Part shown: piece by piece, positions 52,605 through 60,958 of the stretch | Layout: each line of letters starts with the position of its first letter | Position numbering within the stretch: the stretch's first letter is position 1 | Program-made: the position numbers and the translations under genes | The notes under the pieces: generated by a model | What the model was told of the DNA's origin: nothing | Database searches by the model: none | The model's input: the letters and a program-made list of their open reading frames with translations, nothing else | From: Hymenobacter chitinivorans DSM 11115 | Lineage (GTDB): Bacteria > Bacteroidota > Bacteroidia > Cytophagales > Hymenobacteraceae | Direction of reading: 5' to 3' | NCBI RefSeq assembly: GCF_002797555.1 | Contig: NZ_PGFA01000001.1 | Span: 558,001 to 622,000 of the forward strand | DNA: 64,000 bases

Positions 52605-53900
52605 ATGCAAACCATTCCCCGGGACCCCAGCCTGGACAGCACCCTGGATGTGGTGCGCGAAGGATTTCCCTTTATCTGGAACCGCGTGCGAAACCTGCAC
52701 TCCGACATTTTTCAGATCCGGCTGATGGGCCAGCGCGCCATTTGCCTGCACGGGCCGGAGGCCGCTGAGCTGTTCTACGACCCGGCCTATTTCGTGCGCA
52801 CCGGAGCCGTACCGCGCCGCGTCCAGACCACGCTGATGGGCCTGGATGCGGTGCAGACCCACGACGGAGCCGAGCACCGCTGCCGCAAAGATGCCTTTAT
52901 GGCGTTGATGACGCCCCAGAGCCGGGGGCGGCTGATGCGGCTCCTGGCCCGGGAGTGGCAGGCTGCGGCCGAGTACTGGGCTGGGCAGGAGGAAATAGTG
53001 CTCTTCGATGAAGCTCAGGAAGTGCTGTGCCGGGCCGCCTGCGCCTGGGCTGGCGTGCCCCTGCCCGACGAAGATGCCCGCCGCCGGGCCCGGGACTTTG
53101 GCCTTATGGTTGACGCATTCGGTGGGGCCGGGCCCCGGCACTGGCGCGGCAAACGGGCCCGCACCCGCACCGAAGACTGGATGGAAGGCCTGATTAAGCA
53201 GATTCGCAAGGGCCGGCTGGAAGTAGCGGCCGGTTCCCCGGCCGACGTAATGGCCGGGCTGGGCGACGCCGACGGCGAGCTGCTGTCGGCCCGCATGGCC
53301 GCCATTGAACTCATCAACGTGGTGCGGCCCATTGTGGCCATTGCTACCTACATTACCTTCGCCGCCGTGGCCTTACACGAGTATCCGGCCTATAAGGGGC
53401 TGCTACGCGCCGACGAGGAGTACACCGAGTACTTTGTGCAGGAAGTGCGGCGCGACTTTCCCTTCGCCCCGTTTCTGGGCGCGCGGGTGCGCCAGGATTT
53501 CACCTGGCGGGGCTGCCGGTTCGATAAAGGCACGCTGGTGCTGCTCGACGTGTACGGTCTCAACCACGACCCGCGGGTATGGCCCGAGCCCAACGTATTC
53601 TGGCCCGACCGGTTCCGCCACCAGGCCATCAGTCCCTACAACTTCATCCCGCAGGGCGGCGGCTACTACGATACCGGGCACCGCTGCGCCGGGGAGTGGA
53701 TTACCATCGAAACCCTCAAGCAGGCCGTGACCTTTCTCAATACCGGCATCCGCTACGAGGTGCCCGCCCAGGATTTGCGCTACGACCTGACGCGCATGCC
53801 CACGCTGCCGGCCAGCGGCTTCGTGATGCGGCAGGTGCGCCCTACCGGCCAGCCCGCGCCCACGGCCGTACAAACTGCCGCCTGCCCGTTTCACCACTAA
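52605..53900 (+). CDS. Cytochrome P450, CYP152-type fatty-acid peroxygenase
   Basis: The 431-residue soluble P450 has the marks of CYP152 (P450-BSbeta, SPalpha, OleT). Arg241-Pro242 in INVVRPIVAIA replaces the usual acid-alcohol pair and binds the fatty-acid carboxylate, which allows use of H2O2 without a redox partner. The haem Cys361 is in QGGGYYDTGHRCAGEW. Gln84 in DAVQTHDG sits where BSbeta has Gln and OleT has His, so hydroxylation is more likely than decarboxylation. The ATG at 52605 gives the usual length. Confidence 0.92.
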   Translation: MQTIPRDPSLDSTLDVVREGFPFIWNRVRNLHSDIFQIRLMGQRAICLHGPEAAELFYDPAYFVRTGAVPRRVQTTLMGLDAVQTHDGAEHRCRKDAFMALMTPQSRGRLMRLLAREWQAAAEYWAGQEEIVLFDEAQEVLCRAACAWAGVPLPDEDARRRARDFGLMVDAFGGAGPRHWRGKRARTRTEDWMEGLIKQIRKGRLEVAAGSPADVMAGLGDADGELLSARMAAIELINVVRPIVAIATYITFAAVALHEYPAYKGLLRADEEYTEYFVQEVRRDFPFAPFLGARVRQDFTWRGCRFDKGTLVLLDVYGLNHDPRVWPEPNVFWPDRFRHQAISPYNFIPQGGGYYDTGHRCAGEWITIETLKQAVTFLNTGIRYEVPAQDLRYDLTRMPTLPASGFVMRQVRPTGQPAPTAVQTAACPFHH

Positions 53901-53976
53901 GCCCGCAACTTAACCCTCAACCTGCTTTATCAGATGGCCCGTTTGGGTTTGTCTGCCCACCCCAATCCCCTTCGTT

Positions 53977-54390
53977 ATGCAAACTTCCCACGACCTGAAC
54001 GAGGTCCTGAATACTCCGCAAAAGAAACTGGCCTTCTTCCAGAACCTGGTGCTGGTGGCCGCCGCCGATGGGCAGCTCGACCAGCAGGAAAGCCAGCTGC
54101 TGCTCCAGATTGGCAACCGCCTGGGTTTGAAGCCGGAAGAAGTGCAACCCATTGCCGACAACCTGGGCGTGCTCAGCTTCATCGTGCCGGCCGATGGGCT
54201 GCAGCGCACCCTGGAGCTGCAAACCCTGGTGCAGATGATGCTGCAGGACGGACAGATTGACCCGCGCGAGTACGGCCTGTGCATGGAATACGCCAACCGC
54301 ATCGGCTACGGCAAGGACATTCTGGATGACATGGTAACCCAGCTGGCCGGCGGCAGCCCCACGGGTACTCGCAACCCGCCTACGGTTTAG
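53977..54390 (+). CDS. TerB-like protein
   Basis: The 137-residue helical protein fits the TerB/tellurite-resistance fold. It has FFQNLVLVAAADGQLDQQES and MMLQDGQIDPREYGLCMEY, two DGxxDxxE loops like those that bind a divalent cation in TerB. No other ter genes are nearby, so stress resistance is only a family association. It lies 76 bases after the P450 gene and may be cotranscribed. Confidence 0.78.
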   Translation: MQTSHDLNEVLNTPQKKLAFFQNLVLVAAADGQLDQQESQLLLQIGNRLGLKPEEVQPIADNLGVLSFIVPADGLQRTLELQTLVQMMLQDGQIDPREYGLCMEYANRIGYGKDILDDMVTQLAGGSPTGTRNPPTV

Positions 54391-54413
54391 GCTTTGTTGG
54401 ACTAGCTTTAGGG

Positions 54414-54818
54414 CTACGCGGCGCCGGTGGCGGCCAGCTGCCGCAGCACGGTCAGGGCTTTGTCGGCGTCGGCGTCGGCCACGAAAATATGGTCGTGGTA
54501 AAAGGCGGCCACCACGTTGCAGCTGATCTGGTGCCGGGCCAGGGCCTGGGCAAAAGCTGCCGTGAGCCCCACTGCTTCGAGCGAGGAGTGCATCGTCAGG
54601 GTAAGCCAGGCGGCCAGATAGGAGTAGGGCAGGCCCAGCTGGTCGGCGGCGGCGCGGGGTAAAATCAGCGTGGTGCCCTCGGCCTCCCGAAACGTCCCGA
54701 TGCACTCACTCAGGTCGAGGCCGGCCAGGGACGCTACGGTGCAGAAGACGTAGGTGCCGGGCTGGCGCTGGGGCTGCATTGTGCGCAGCAGCTGGGTCAG
54801 GTTGGTTTCGCCGCTCAT
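54414..54818 (-). CDS. ACT domain protein (DUF2241-like)
   Basis: The 134-residue protein contains the YVFCTVAS strand, EAEGTTLILPRAAAD and LEAVGLTAAFAQALARHQISCN, followed by FYHDHIFV. This is the ACT/DUF2241 pattern of small putative amino-acid-binding proteins. It is convergent with the TerB-like gene. Confidence 0.85.
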   Translation of the reverse strand: MSGETNLTQLLRTMQPQRQPGTYVFCTVASLAGLDLSECIGTFREAEGTTLILPRAAADQLGLPYSYLAAWLTLTMHSSLEAVGLTAAFAQALARHQISCNVVAAFYHDHIFVADADADKALTVLRQLAATGAA

Positions 54819-54882
54819 GAAACAGGATAAATATATTCAGCCCCAATACTAGTTGCCGTTGGGGGCTGCCGGTGTTGACGCC

Positions 54883-55497
54883 TTAGCGGCGGTTGCGGCC
54901 CAGCACTACTTCCACCCCAATCAAGCCCAGGCCCAGCACGATGGTAAACAGCCCCACGGCGTAGCCCACCCACTTTTCGCCGCTTTGCCTGAACAAGTAG
55001 GCGTCGCGCTTGCCGCCGTACACGGTTTCGGCCTTGATGGCCCCGGCCCGGCTGACGGTGCCCACTACAAACACCGTACTGCCCCGGTCGAAGCCGCTGT
55101 AGTTGTTGCGCTTAGTCAGCTTTTGCACGGTGGTATGGCGCAGGGCGTAGCCGGGTTCCACGGGCACGGTTTCGGCGCCCACTTCCAGCAGCAGGGCCGG
55201 GGCTACCCAGTCGTCTTCCAGCCAGATGGGCTCCTGGTCCTTGGAGTACCGCTCGGCGGTGCTGCGTACGTAGGCCACCAGCGTGCCGTAGCGCTGGGGC
55301 GTGACCTTGCTGATGCGGCCTTCCACCAAAACCGGCGTGCCGGCCGGCCGCTGCCGCACCTGGGCGGCCGTTTGGGGCTCCAGCTGCCGGATGGGGTCCA
55401 GTACTTTGCCGGAGTAGGAGGAGAGCAGCCAGATCTTCACTACGCCGTAGCCCATAGCCAGCAAACCCAGAAAAACGAGCTTGTATTTCTTCAGCAT
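54883..55497 (-). CDS. Membrane protein, possibly GIDE-like
   Basis: The 204-residue protein has one membrane helix at 8-25 and another near 180-200 that flank a beta-rich domain. The middle (PVLVEGRISKV, PIWLEDDWVAPALLLEV, STVFVVGTVSRAG) resembles the GIDE/MULAN domain or an OB fold. The family assignment is tentative. It precedes the ACT-domain gene by 64 bases. Confidence 0.7.
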   Translation of the reverse strand: MLKKYKLVFLGLLAMGYGVVKIWLLSSYSGKVLDPIRQLEPQTAAQVRQRPAGTPVLVEGRISKVTPQRYGTLVAYVRSTAERYSKDQEPIWLEDDWVAPALLLEVGAETVPVEPGYALRHTTVQKLTKRNNYSGFDRGSTVFVVGTVSRAGAIKAETVYGGKRDAYLFRQSGEKWVGYAVGLFTIVLGLGLIGVEVVLGRNRR

Positions 55498-55674
55498 TCC
55501 ACGCTAAGCATGACAAGTAAACCCGCCAGAAGCAGCGCAAAGCTGACTCTGGGGCAGGAAAGCCGCCAAAATAGGGAAAAGCGCGGGTAAGGCCACCCGC
55601 CGGTCCTGGCTGGCGAAGGCCGGTTTCGGCTTATATCGTGAAATGCTTATTTTGGCCGCTCATCCCGTCCTGCT

Positions 55675-56094
55675 ATGCTGGTATTCCCCTTTCTGCGCCC
55701 GGCACACTCCCTGGTGCTGCTCCGAATGACCGTGGCCGGGCTGCTGATGGCCCATGCCGCAGTGCGCGTCCTGAATGGCAGTATACAGCAGTTTGCCGGC
55801 TTTTTGCAGCACAAGGGGCTGCCCTACGGCACGGTGCTGGTCGGGCTGATTACGGCCGTGGAGCTGCTCGGGGGCCTGCTGCTGCTGCTGGGCGTGTTTA
55901 CCCGCTGGGTGGCCCTGGTGTTCTTCCTGCTCATCAGCGCGGGCATCGTGCTGATTCACGCCGAGAATGGCTGGTTTGTGGGCGAGCATGGCACCGGCGG
56001 CATGGAGTACAGCGTCCTGCTGCTGGTGTGCCTGCTCGTGCTGGCGGCGAGTCAGCCAGTTTCAGCCCCCGGTTTTGGGTCGAAAGCCGGGTAG
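55675..56094 (+). CDS. DoxX family membrane protein
   Basis: The 139-residue protein has four membrane helices. The DoxX pattern includes LLRMTVAGLLMAHAAVRV, GLPYGTVLVGLITAVELLGGLLLL (shown in part) and IHAENGWFVGEHGTGGMEY, the last typical of the family's periplasmic loop. Members are linked to redox or thiol stress, but the exact role is unknown. Confidence 0.88.
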   Translation: MLVFPFLRPAHSLVLLRMTVAGLLMAHAAVRVLNGSIQQFAGFLQHKGLPYGTVLVGLITAVELLGGLLLLLGVFTRWVALVFFLLISAGIVLIHAENGWFVGEHGTGGMEYSVLLLVCLLVLAASQPVSAPGFGSKAG

Positions 56095-56167
56095 GGTCCC
56101 CGGCAAATATGAGCCGGCAAGCAGCTAAGTACTTAGCGACTGAGCGCAGAGCGGCTCCGGCTTAGGT

Positions 56168-56605
56168 TCAGGCTTCAGCCAGCTCCTTCACCTTTTCCAG
56201 GGCTAGGGGGAAGGTCTGGGCAAAATAGGTCTGGTGCTCCTCGGTGACGTCCATTTCCACGGTCAGCTCAGTCGTATTGCCGATTTGCCGCAGCGTGTAG
56301 TTTTCGGTGGCGCCCGCCCAGTCGGGGTGATGCTGCGCGAAAGCCAGCTCCTGCCCGTCCTTCACCTCGCCTAAATGCTGAAAGGAGATATACTCATGCG
56401 GGGTGCTTTTGGCAATTCGGCCGTACATGCCGCTACCACCTGCCGAGCTGAATACCACTTTGCTGCCTTCCTGCCAGTCGGACTCGGCCCGGGAGCCGGC
56501 ACTAAACACGCCGGCCCAGGTGGGGTAGGTTTGCTCGTCCCAGAGCACGTGCCAGACCTTTTCTTTGGGCGCATTAATCATGGTGGAGAAGCAGACCTTT
56601 TTCAT
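56168..56605 (-). CDS. SRPBCC (START-like, AHSA1-type) protein
   Basis: The 145-residue protein has the helix-grip pattern of SRPBCC domains: STMINAPKEKVWHVLWDEQTYPTW at the start (in part), SGMYGRIAKSTPHEYISFQHLGE and a long C-terminal helix FAQTFPLALEKVKELAEA. These domains bind hydrophobic ligands. It is convergent with DoxX. Confidence 0.85.
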   Translation of the reverse strand: MKKVCFSTMINAPKEKVWHVLWDEQTYPTWAGVFSAGSRAESDWQEGSKVVFSSAGGSGMYGRIAKSTPHEYISFQHLGEVKDGQELAFAQHHPDWAGATENYTLRQIGNTTELTVEMDVTEEHQTYFAQTFPLALEKVKELAEA

Positions 56606-56665
56606 CGGAGTGGGCAGTTTTTACCAGATGGGAGGGAAGCCGGGCGGTGCTACGTATCCTATACG

Positions 56666-57037
56666 CTACTGCTCGGCTAAAGGCTGCGCCGCCGCCTTAT
56701 CCACAAACTGTTGCAGCCGCTGCCGGGTAATGGTCTGATTGTGCCAATAAAAGGAATCAGCCAGCTCCCGGCGGCTCAGCGTCGCATCCGACTGAGCACT
56801 CAGCCACTGCACGAATTCGGCCTGGGTGGGAAAAATCAGGGCGAAGGGTGGCCGGTCGTCCTGGGTGTTGAGGCCTTGCAGTTGCCCGTCCCACACCTCG
56901 GCGTAGAGGTAGCGCCCGTGCTGGCAGGCCAGGCCCAGGCCGCAGTAGTCGCGGTGGTAGGCGGCCAGCACCCGCCCGGCGGCCAGGGCCCCGGCCACGC
57001 GCTGCGCCAGCTCCAGCCCGTAGGTTCGCAAAGCCAT
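56666..57037 (-). CDS. Uncharacterised small protein downstream of a 7-bp repeat
   Basis: The 123-residue soluble protein begins MALRTYGLELAQRVAGALAAG and contains ACQHGRYLYAEVWDG and RRELADSFYWHNQTITRQRL. No family is recognised. Its ATG (57035-57037) lies just inside the (AATCAAC) tandem repeat, which therefore forms its leader. The frame runs upstream through the repeat to a TTG at 57058. Confidence 0.7.
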   Translation of the reverse strand: MALRTYGLELAQRVAGALAAGRVLAAYHRDYCGLGLACQHGRYLYAEVWDGQLQGLNTQDDRPPFALIFPTQAEFVQWLSAQSDATLSRRELADSFYWHNQTITRQRLQQFVDKAAAQPLAEQ

Positions 57038-57042
57038 AGGGC

Positions 57043-57082
57043 AATCAACAATCAACAATCAACAATCAACAATCAACAATCA
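57043..57082. repeat. 7-bp tandem repeat (AATCAAC), about 5.7 copies
   Basis: Five full copies and a partial one lie 5 to 45 bases upstream of the ATG of the minus-strand gene at 56666-57037. Perfect short repeats in a leader can change in number by slippage. Confidence 0.9.
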
Positions 57083-57101
57083 GTTACTGCCGCCCGGGCG
57101 G

Positions 57102-57674
57102 CTAGTATTCCCGCACGTCGTCAATCTTGTAGCCCTGCGGGGTACTGATTACTTTGATGTCGCCCGTTTCCTGGGTGTGGTAGGTGTCGTCCTTGGTCGT
57201 CACGGTAAAGAGCAGGCCCTGGTCTTTGGTGCGCTCCTTGAATTTGCACCCGGTCACGCGCACTTTGCCGTAATCCTGGCCCTGCACGAACAGGAACGTG
57301 CCATTGCCCACGAGTTGGGGGTTGTAGCGGCCGGACCATTTCTGCTGAAATTTCTGCTCGGCATCTTCCTCCTCGGCAAACTCCAATTGGATGGCATCGA
57401 GCTTATACTCCACGTACTGGGGCGTGTAGATGCTGGTCGGGTCCTGGGGGTCGGTGTTGCGCCGCTCCTGGGCTTCGTTGCTGAAGTTGGTGTCGATGCT
57501 GGCCACCAGCCACTGCCGAACCTGGGCCGTATCCAGGGCTGCCGGGGCCGCTGTTGGCGGAGCTGCCGCGGCTGGCTGGGCCGGGGCGGCAGCTGGCTGC
57601 TGCTCGGTGGGTTGGGTTTGGCAGGCCGTCGTCAGCAGGCTCGTGACAAGGCACAGGGCAAGGGTAGTTTTCAT
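57102..57674 (-). CDS. Uncharacterised lipoprotein
   Basis: The 190-residue protein has a signal peptide with lipobox LLTTAC (Cys18), followed by a Pro/Ala-rich tether to about residue 48. The globular part (QVRQWLVASIDTNFSNEAQE, FLFVQGQDYGKVRVTGCKF, DIKVISTPQGYKIDDV) looks like an alpha+beta domain of a Bacteroidota family unknown to me. It may be exposed in the periplasm or on the surface. Confidence 0.75.
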   Translation of the reverse strand: MKTTLALCLVTSLLTTACQTQPTEQQPAAAPAQPAAAAPPTAAPAALDTAQVRQWLVASIDTNFSNEAQERRNTDPQDPTSIYTPQYVEYKLDAIQLEFAEEEDAEQKFQQKWSGRYNPQLVGNGTFLFVQGQDYGKVRVTGCKFKERTKDQGLLFTVTTKDDTYHTQETGDIKVISTPQGYKIDDVREY

Positions 57675-57790
57675 CGGAAAGCGGGATAAAAAGCCAATAG
57701 CGCAGCCGCGCCGCGCCGGTCAATCAGCGGCCGAAACTAGTATATATCCCTCAATCTATAGGCAAACCGCCGCCGGAGCCGATTCCCCAG

Positions 57791-58054
57791 CTACGCCAGC
57801 ACAATCCGCTTGGGGGCCATTTCGGCGGCGTAGTCCTGCATTACCCGGCGCAGGATTTCCATGTCGCGGGGGCAGTGCCGGGCAAATTCCTGCCAGTTGA
57901 CGAGTTGCAGCTCGGCGGGCATCTCCACAATGGCAATGGCCGAGTCCCAAAAGGCGTCCCAGCTCGGGCCGTACCACTCGGGGAAGCCCAGGGCCTGCTT
58001 GAACAGCGCGTGCAAAGCAGCCTTGGTGCGAATACCAGTCAGGTCCAGAGTCAT
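57791..58054 (-). CDS. Barstar family protein (ribonuclease inhibitor fold)
   Basis: The 87-residue protein matches barstar: an N-terminal strand, helix KAALHALFKQALGFP, the signature WYGPSWDAFWDSA (barstar YGxNLDALWD), and a C-terminal PKRIVLA strand. In Bacillus, barstar blocks the RNase barnase. No barnase-like gene is seen within the window, so its partner, if any, is elsewhere or it inhibits an external toxin. It starts 36 bases after the tag stop and may be cotranscribed with it. Confidence 0.87.
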   Translation of the reverse strand: MTLDLTGIRTKAALHALFKQALGFPEWYGPSWDAFWDSAIAIVEMPAELQLVNWQEFARHCPRDMEILRRVMQDYAAEMAPKRIVLA

Positions 58055-58090
58055 TGGGGGATGGGTGAAAGGGCTATGCTGCCGCGAAAG

Positions 58091-58714
58091 TCAGGCTTGG
58101 CCAGCCAGGGCCGCGCACTCGGCGTGCCGGGGGCAGCTGAGCAGGTGGTCGTTGACCAGACCGGCGGTTTGCAGAATGTTGTAGCAGGTCATGGGGCCGG
58201 TCATCACGAAGCCGCGGCGCTTGAGGTCCCGGCTCATGGCCTCGCTCGGCGGGGTAGTCAGGGGCACGGGGTTGGTGGCGCCGCGCCGGTTGTCGACGGG
58301 GTGGCCGCCCACGTACTGGTAGAAAAACGGCAGCAGCCCGGCTTCTCCGCCCACGTCCGCCCGCAGCCGCAGCCAGGCCCGGGCGTTTTGCACGGTGCCT
58401 TCCAGCTTGCGGCGGTTGCGGATAATGCGCGGATTCAGCAGCAGCTCGGCCACCTCATCTTCGGTGAAGCGGGCAATCCGCTCGGGGTCGAAGCCGGCCA
58501 GCAGCTCCCGAAACCCTTCCCGCCGCTTGAGCACCACCGGAAAGTCGAAACCCAGCTGAAACGTGTGCAGCACCAGGTACTCGAACAGGATACCGGCCTC
58601 GGCCATCGGCTCACCCCACTCATGGTCGTGAAAGGCGCCGAGCAGCTCACTGTGCTCAGCCCAGGGGCAGCGGCCAGTTGGCGGTTCAGCCCCGGTAGTC
58701 GTTGAATTCGTCAT
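58091..58714 (-). CDS. tag: DNA-3-methyladenine glycosylase I
   Basis: The 207-residue enzyme removes 3-methyladenine from alkylated DNA. The zinc-snap residues of E. coli Tag are conserved: Cys16 in RCPWA, His29 in FHDHEWG, and His and Cys in NDHLLSCPRH near the C-terminus. FEYLVLHTFQLGF and FVMTGPMTCYNILQ(T) match the family core. The length fits Tag (about 190-210). Confidence 0.94.
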   Translation of the reverse strand: MTNSTTTGAEPPTGRCPWAEHSELLGAFHDHEWGEPMAEAGILFEYLVLHTFQLGFDFPVVLKRREGFRELLAGFDPERIARFTEDEVAELLLNPRIIRNRRKLEGTVQNARAWLRLRADVGGEAGLLPFFYQYVGGHPVDNRRGATNPVPLTTPPSEAMSRDLKRRGFVMTGPMTCYNILQTAGLVNDHLLSCPRHAECAALAGQA

Positions 58715-58800
58715 TGCTCGTCCTGTCGTCCTATCATTCTATTCATTCTCTAAAGCCCGGTCCTAATACGGCTGGCCCCGTAATTCGCCCCGAAAATAGC

Positions 58801-58856
58801 CCGTAACGCGGCGGGCGTCATCCAGCCGGTGCCGAATGACGCCCGCCGCGTTACGG
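58801..58856. repeat. GC-rich inverted repeat
   Basis: Perfect 21-base arms CCGTAACGCGGCGGGCGTCAT and its complement lie at 58801-58821 and 58836-58856. It follows the stop of the minus-strand gene at 58869, and the minus strand then reads a short A/T-poor run, so it may be a terminator without a T-tract. Confidence 0.65.
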
Positions 58857-58868
58857 ACGGCCCAAAGC

Positions 58869-59570
58869 CTAGCTGGCTTCGGCTTCCGCAACCACGTCGG
58901 CCTGGGTAGGGGCTTCGTAGGTATCGGCGTACTTGAAATCGTCCAGCCAGTAGGCCGAGCCCACTATTTCCAGCACCAGGGTAGTAGCCTCTTGCCGGAT
59001 GGTGCGCAGCTGCCAGATAATAAAGGGCGCCTCGGGAAAGCTGGTGCTGGCCAGCTGGTCGCCGAAAAGGCGCTTGAGCAGGGTGTTGTCGGGCATGCCC
59101 GGAGCCAGCAGGCGCAGCAGCGGGGCTTCGGGCTGGTGGGCAAACAGCGTTAGGTCGTCGGCCTCGGCGGCGGTGAGCTGCACCTGAAACCGCACGGCTT
59201 CGGCCCGGGGAAATTTGCCGTTGTAGGCTTCGTACAGAAGCTGGGTGGCCTTGAAAAAGCCTTCGTGCTGGTGCAGCTGCGGGTTTTCTTCCCAAAGCTT
59301 CTCCGTCAGCATCTGGTGGGCCAGGTTCTCGACCTGCCCCGGGGTGAGCTGGTCGGCAAAGAGGTAATTGAGCACCAGCTGGGCCGCTTCGGCGGGTTCC
59401 AGGTCGGTGAGGGCCATCAGGCACATGGCCTTGAGCTCGGCGGGCTCTATCTCCCCCGCTTCTTCAAAGTCCAGCAGCACCAGCAGTTCCCGGTAATCCT
59501 GGTTGGTCCAGGAGCCGGGCAGGGCGCTGAGGGTTTCGAAGGAAAGGCGTTCAACAGTGAAATTTTTCAT
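58869..59570 (-). CDS. Uncharacterised acidic protein
   Basis: The 233-residue soluble protein is acidic and helical, with LLDFEEAGEIEPAELKAMCLMAL early and PLLRLLAPGMPDNTLLKRLFGD later (each in part). It has no signal peptide or catalytic motif that I recognise. It may be specific to Hymenobacter and near relatives. Confidence 0.72.
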   Translation of the reverse strand: MKNFTVERLSFETLSALPGSWTNQDYRELLVLLDFEEAGEIEPAELKAMCLMALTDLEPAEAAQLVLNYLFADQLTPGQVENLAHQMLTEKLWEENPQLHQHEGFFKATQLLYEAYNGKFPRAEAVRFQVQLTAAEADDLTLFAHQPEAPLLRLLAPGMPDNTLLKRLFGDQLASTSFPEAPFIIWQLRTIRQEATTLVLEIVGSAYWLDDFKYADTYEAPTQADVVAEAEAS

Positions 59571-59670
59571 AAAGAGTAGCTACAACCGGCCGCAAGGCCG
59601 CTGGGCGCGGGGAGTCCGCGCCGCATTGCCTACACTTACGGCCCAGCTGCCCAAACACCCACGAAATACC

Positions 59671-59751
59671 CGGAATAAAGCCGCAAGCCTCCGCCCCGGG
59701 CGGCCTTATTCCGCCCCAAAACGCCCGGTTCGGCAGGGCCGGACCGGGCGT
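59671..59751. terminator. Two adjacent hairpins between minus-strand genes
   Basis: The first hairpin (59671-59713) pairs CGGAATAAAGCCGC with GCGGCCTTATTCCG (one mismatch). The second (59721-59751) pairs ACGCCCGGTTCGG with CCGGACCGGGCGT (one wobble). They follow the stop of the PRISE-type gene at 59779 and likely stop its transcript. Confidence 0.5.
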
Positions 59752-59778
59752 CGTTATCGGCCAAGTAGGGGCGCGGGG

Positions 59779-60846
59779 TTACGGAATCAGGCGGTCCTGG
59801 CGCAGCTGCCCGAACAAGTCCAGGAAGGAGTCCTCGGTCGACTGGTACTCCCCAAAGCCCAGCTTGCGGCTCTTGCCCATGTCGGTCATGACTTCGAGGG
59901 GGCGGCCCAGGTCCAGGTCGGTGTGCCAGGCGGAGGCCAGGCGGTGCAGGTCGGGCTCGGCCAGGCCGTGGCGCTCAGCAATGGTGCGCCACAAGTCGGC
60001 ATCGTGGGCCAGCTCAGTTTCCAGGGGGTGAATCGTGCCGTCGAAGCCGGCGGCTTCCACCCCAAACCAGTCGGCCAGGCGGCCCCAGAGCCAGCTCCAG
60101 CGGAATACGTCTCCGTTCACGATGTTGAAGGCCTCGTTGCGGGCCGCCTCGGTGGTGGCGGCCCAGCGCAGCTGCTTGGCAATGATACGGGCATCGGTGA
60201 CGTCGGAGAGGCCGTGCCACTGGGCCCCGGAGCCGGGAAACTGGAACCTGCGGCCCGTTTCCTTACAAATCGTGGCGTACACGGCCAGCGTGACGCCCAT
60301 GTTCATCTGATTGCCCACGGCCTTGCCGATGATGGTGTGGGGCCGGTGGATGCTCCACGAAAACCCGTCGCGGGCCGCGGCGGCGTACACCTCATCTTCC
60401 TGGACGTAGTAAAAGTTGTCGAGGGGCAGGCGGGGGTGCTCCTCGCGCACGGGCGTCAGGGGCAGGGTGCCGCTTTTGGCGTAGGCATCAAAGGGCCCGA
60501 GGTAGTGCTTCAGGCCCGTTACCAGGGCCACGTGCCGCACGCTGCCCTTCGGCGAAAGGGCGTCGAGCAGGTTGCGCACCATGCCGCCGTTGACGCGGAT
60601 ATTCTCGGCTTCGGTATCCTGGCGCAGCCAGCTGGTAATGAATACGTGAGTGGGGGCCAGCCCGTCGAGGGCGGCAGCCAGGCCGGTGGGGTCGAGCAGG
60701 TCGGCGGCTACGGGGCGCAGGCCGGGCACGTCTTGGCGGGGGGAGCGGGCCAAGCCGTAGGTAATCCAGTCGTGGGCGAGCAGCTCCTGGGCCAGGTTGC
60801 TGCCGATGATGCCGCTGGCCCCGACTACTAAAGCTATATTCTGCAT
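59779..60846 (-). CDS. SDR family reductase of the PRISE type
   Basis: The 355-residue enzyme has an atypical SDR fold: NAD(P)-binding LVVGASGIIGSNLAQEL (about 5-21), the catalytic Lys in LVTGLKHYLGPF and Tyr in LDNFYYVQEDEVY. These two motifs define the progesterone-5-beta-reductase/iridoid-synthase-like (PRISE) group, which reduces activated C=C bonds. The natural substrate is unknown. Monocistronic. Confidence 0.87.
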   Translation of the reverse strand: MQNIALVVGASGIIGSNLAQELLAHDWITYGLARSPRQDVPGLRPVAADLLDPTGLAAALDGLAPTHVFITSWLRQDTEAENIRVNGGMVRNLLDALSPKGSVRHVALVTGLKHYLGPFDAYAKSGTLPLTPVREEHPRLPLDNFYYVQEDEVYAAAARDGFSWSIHRPHTIIGKAVGNQMNMGVTLAVYATICKETGRRFQFPGSGAQWHGLSDVTDARIIAKQLRWAATTEAARNEAFNIVNGDVFRWSWLWGRLADWFGVEAAGFDGTIHPLETELAHDADLWRTIAERHGLAEPDLHRLASAWHTDLDLGRPLEVMTDMGKSRKLGFGEYQSTEDSFLDLFGQLRQDRLIP

Positions 60847-60958
60847 GGTCTACTTCGATTTGGGAGTTCAGGGCACCGGGTTGTTGGGCCCGGCGCCTAG
60901 CTAGGTTCTACCACCCAAGTGAAGAAAGGTTTGTAGCTAACTGCTTATCCGGCGGCCC

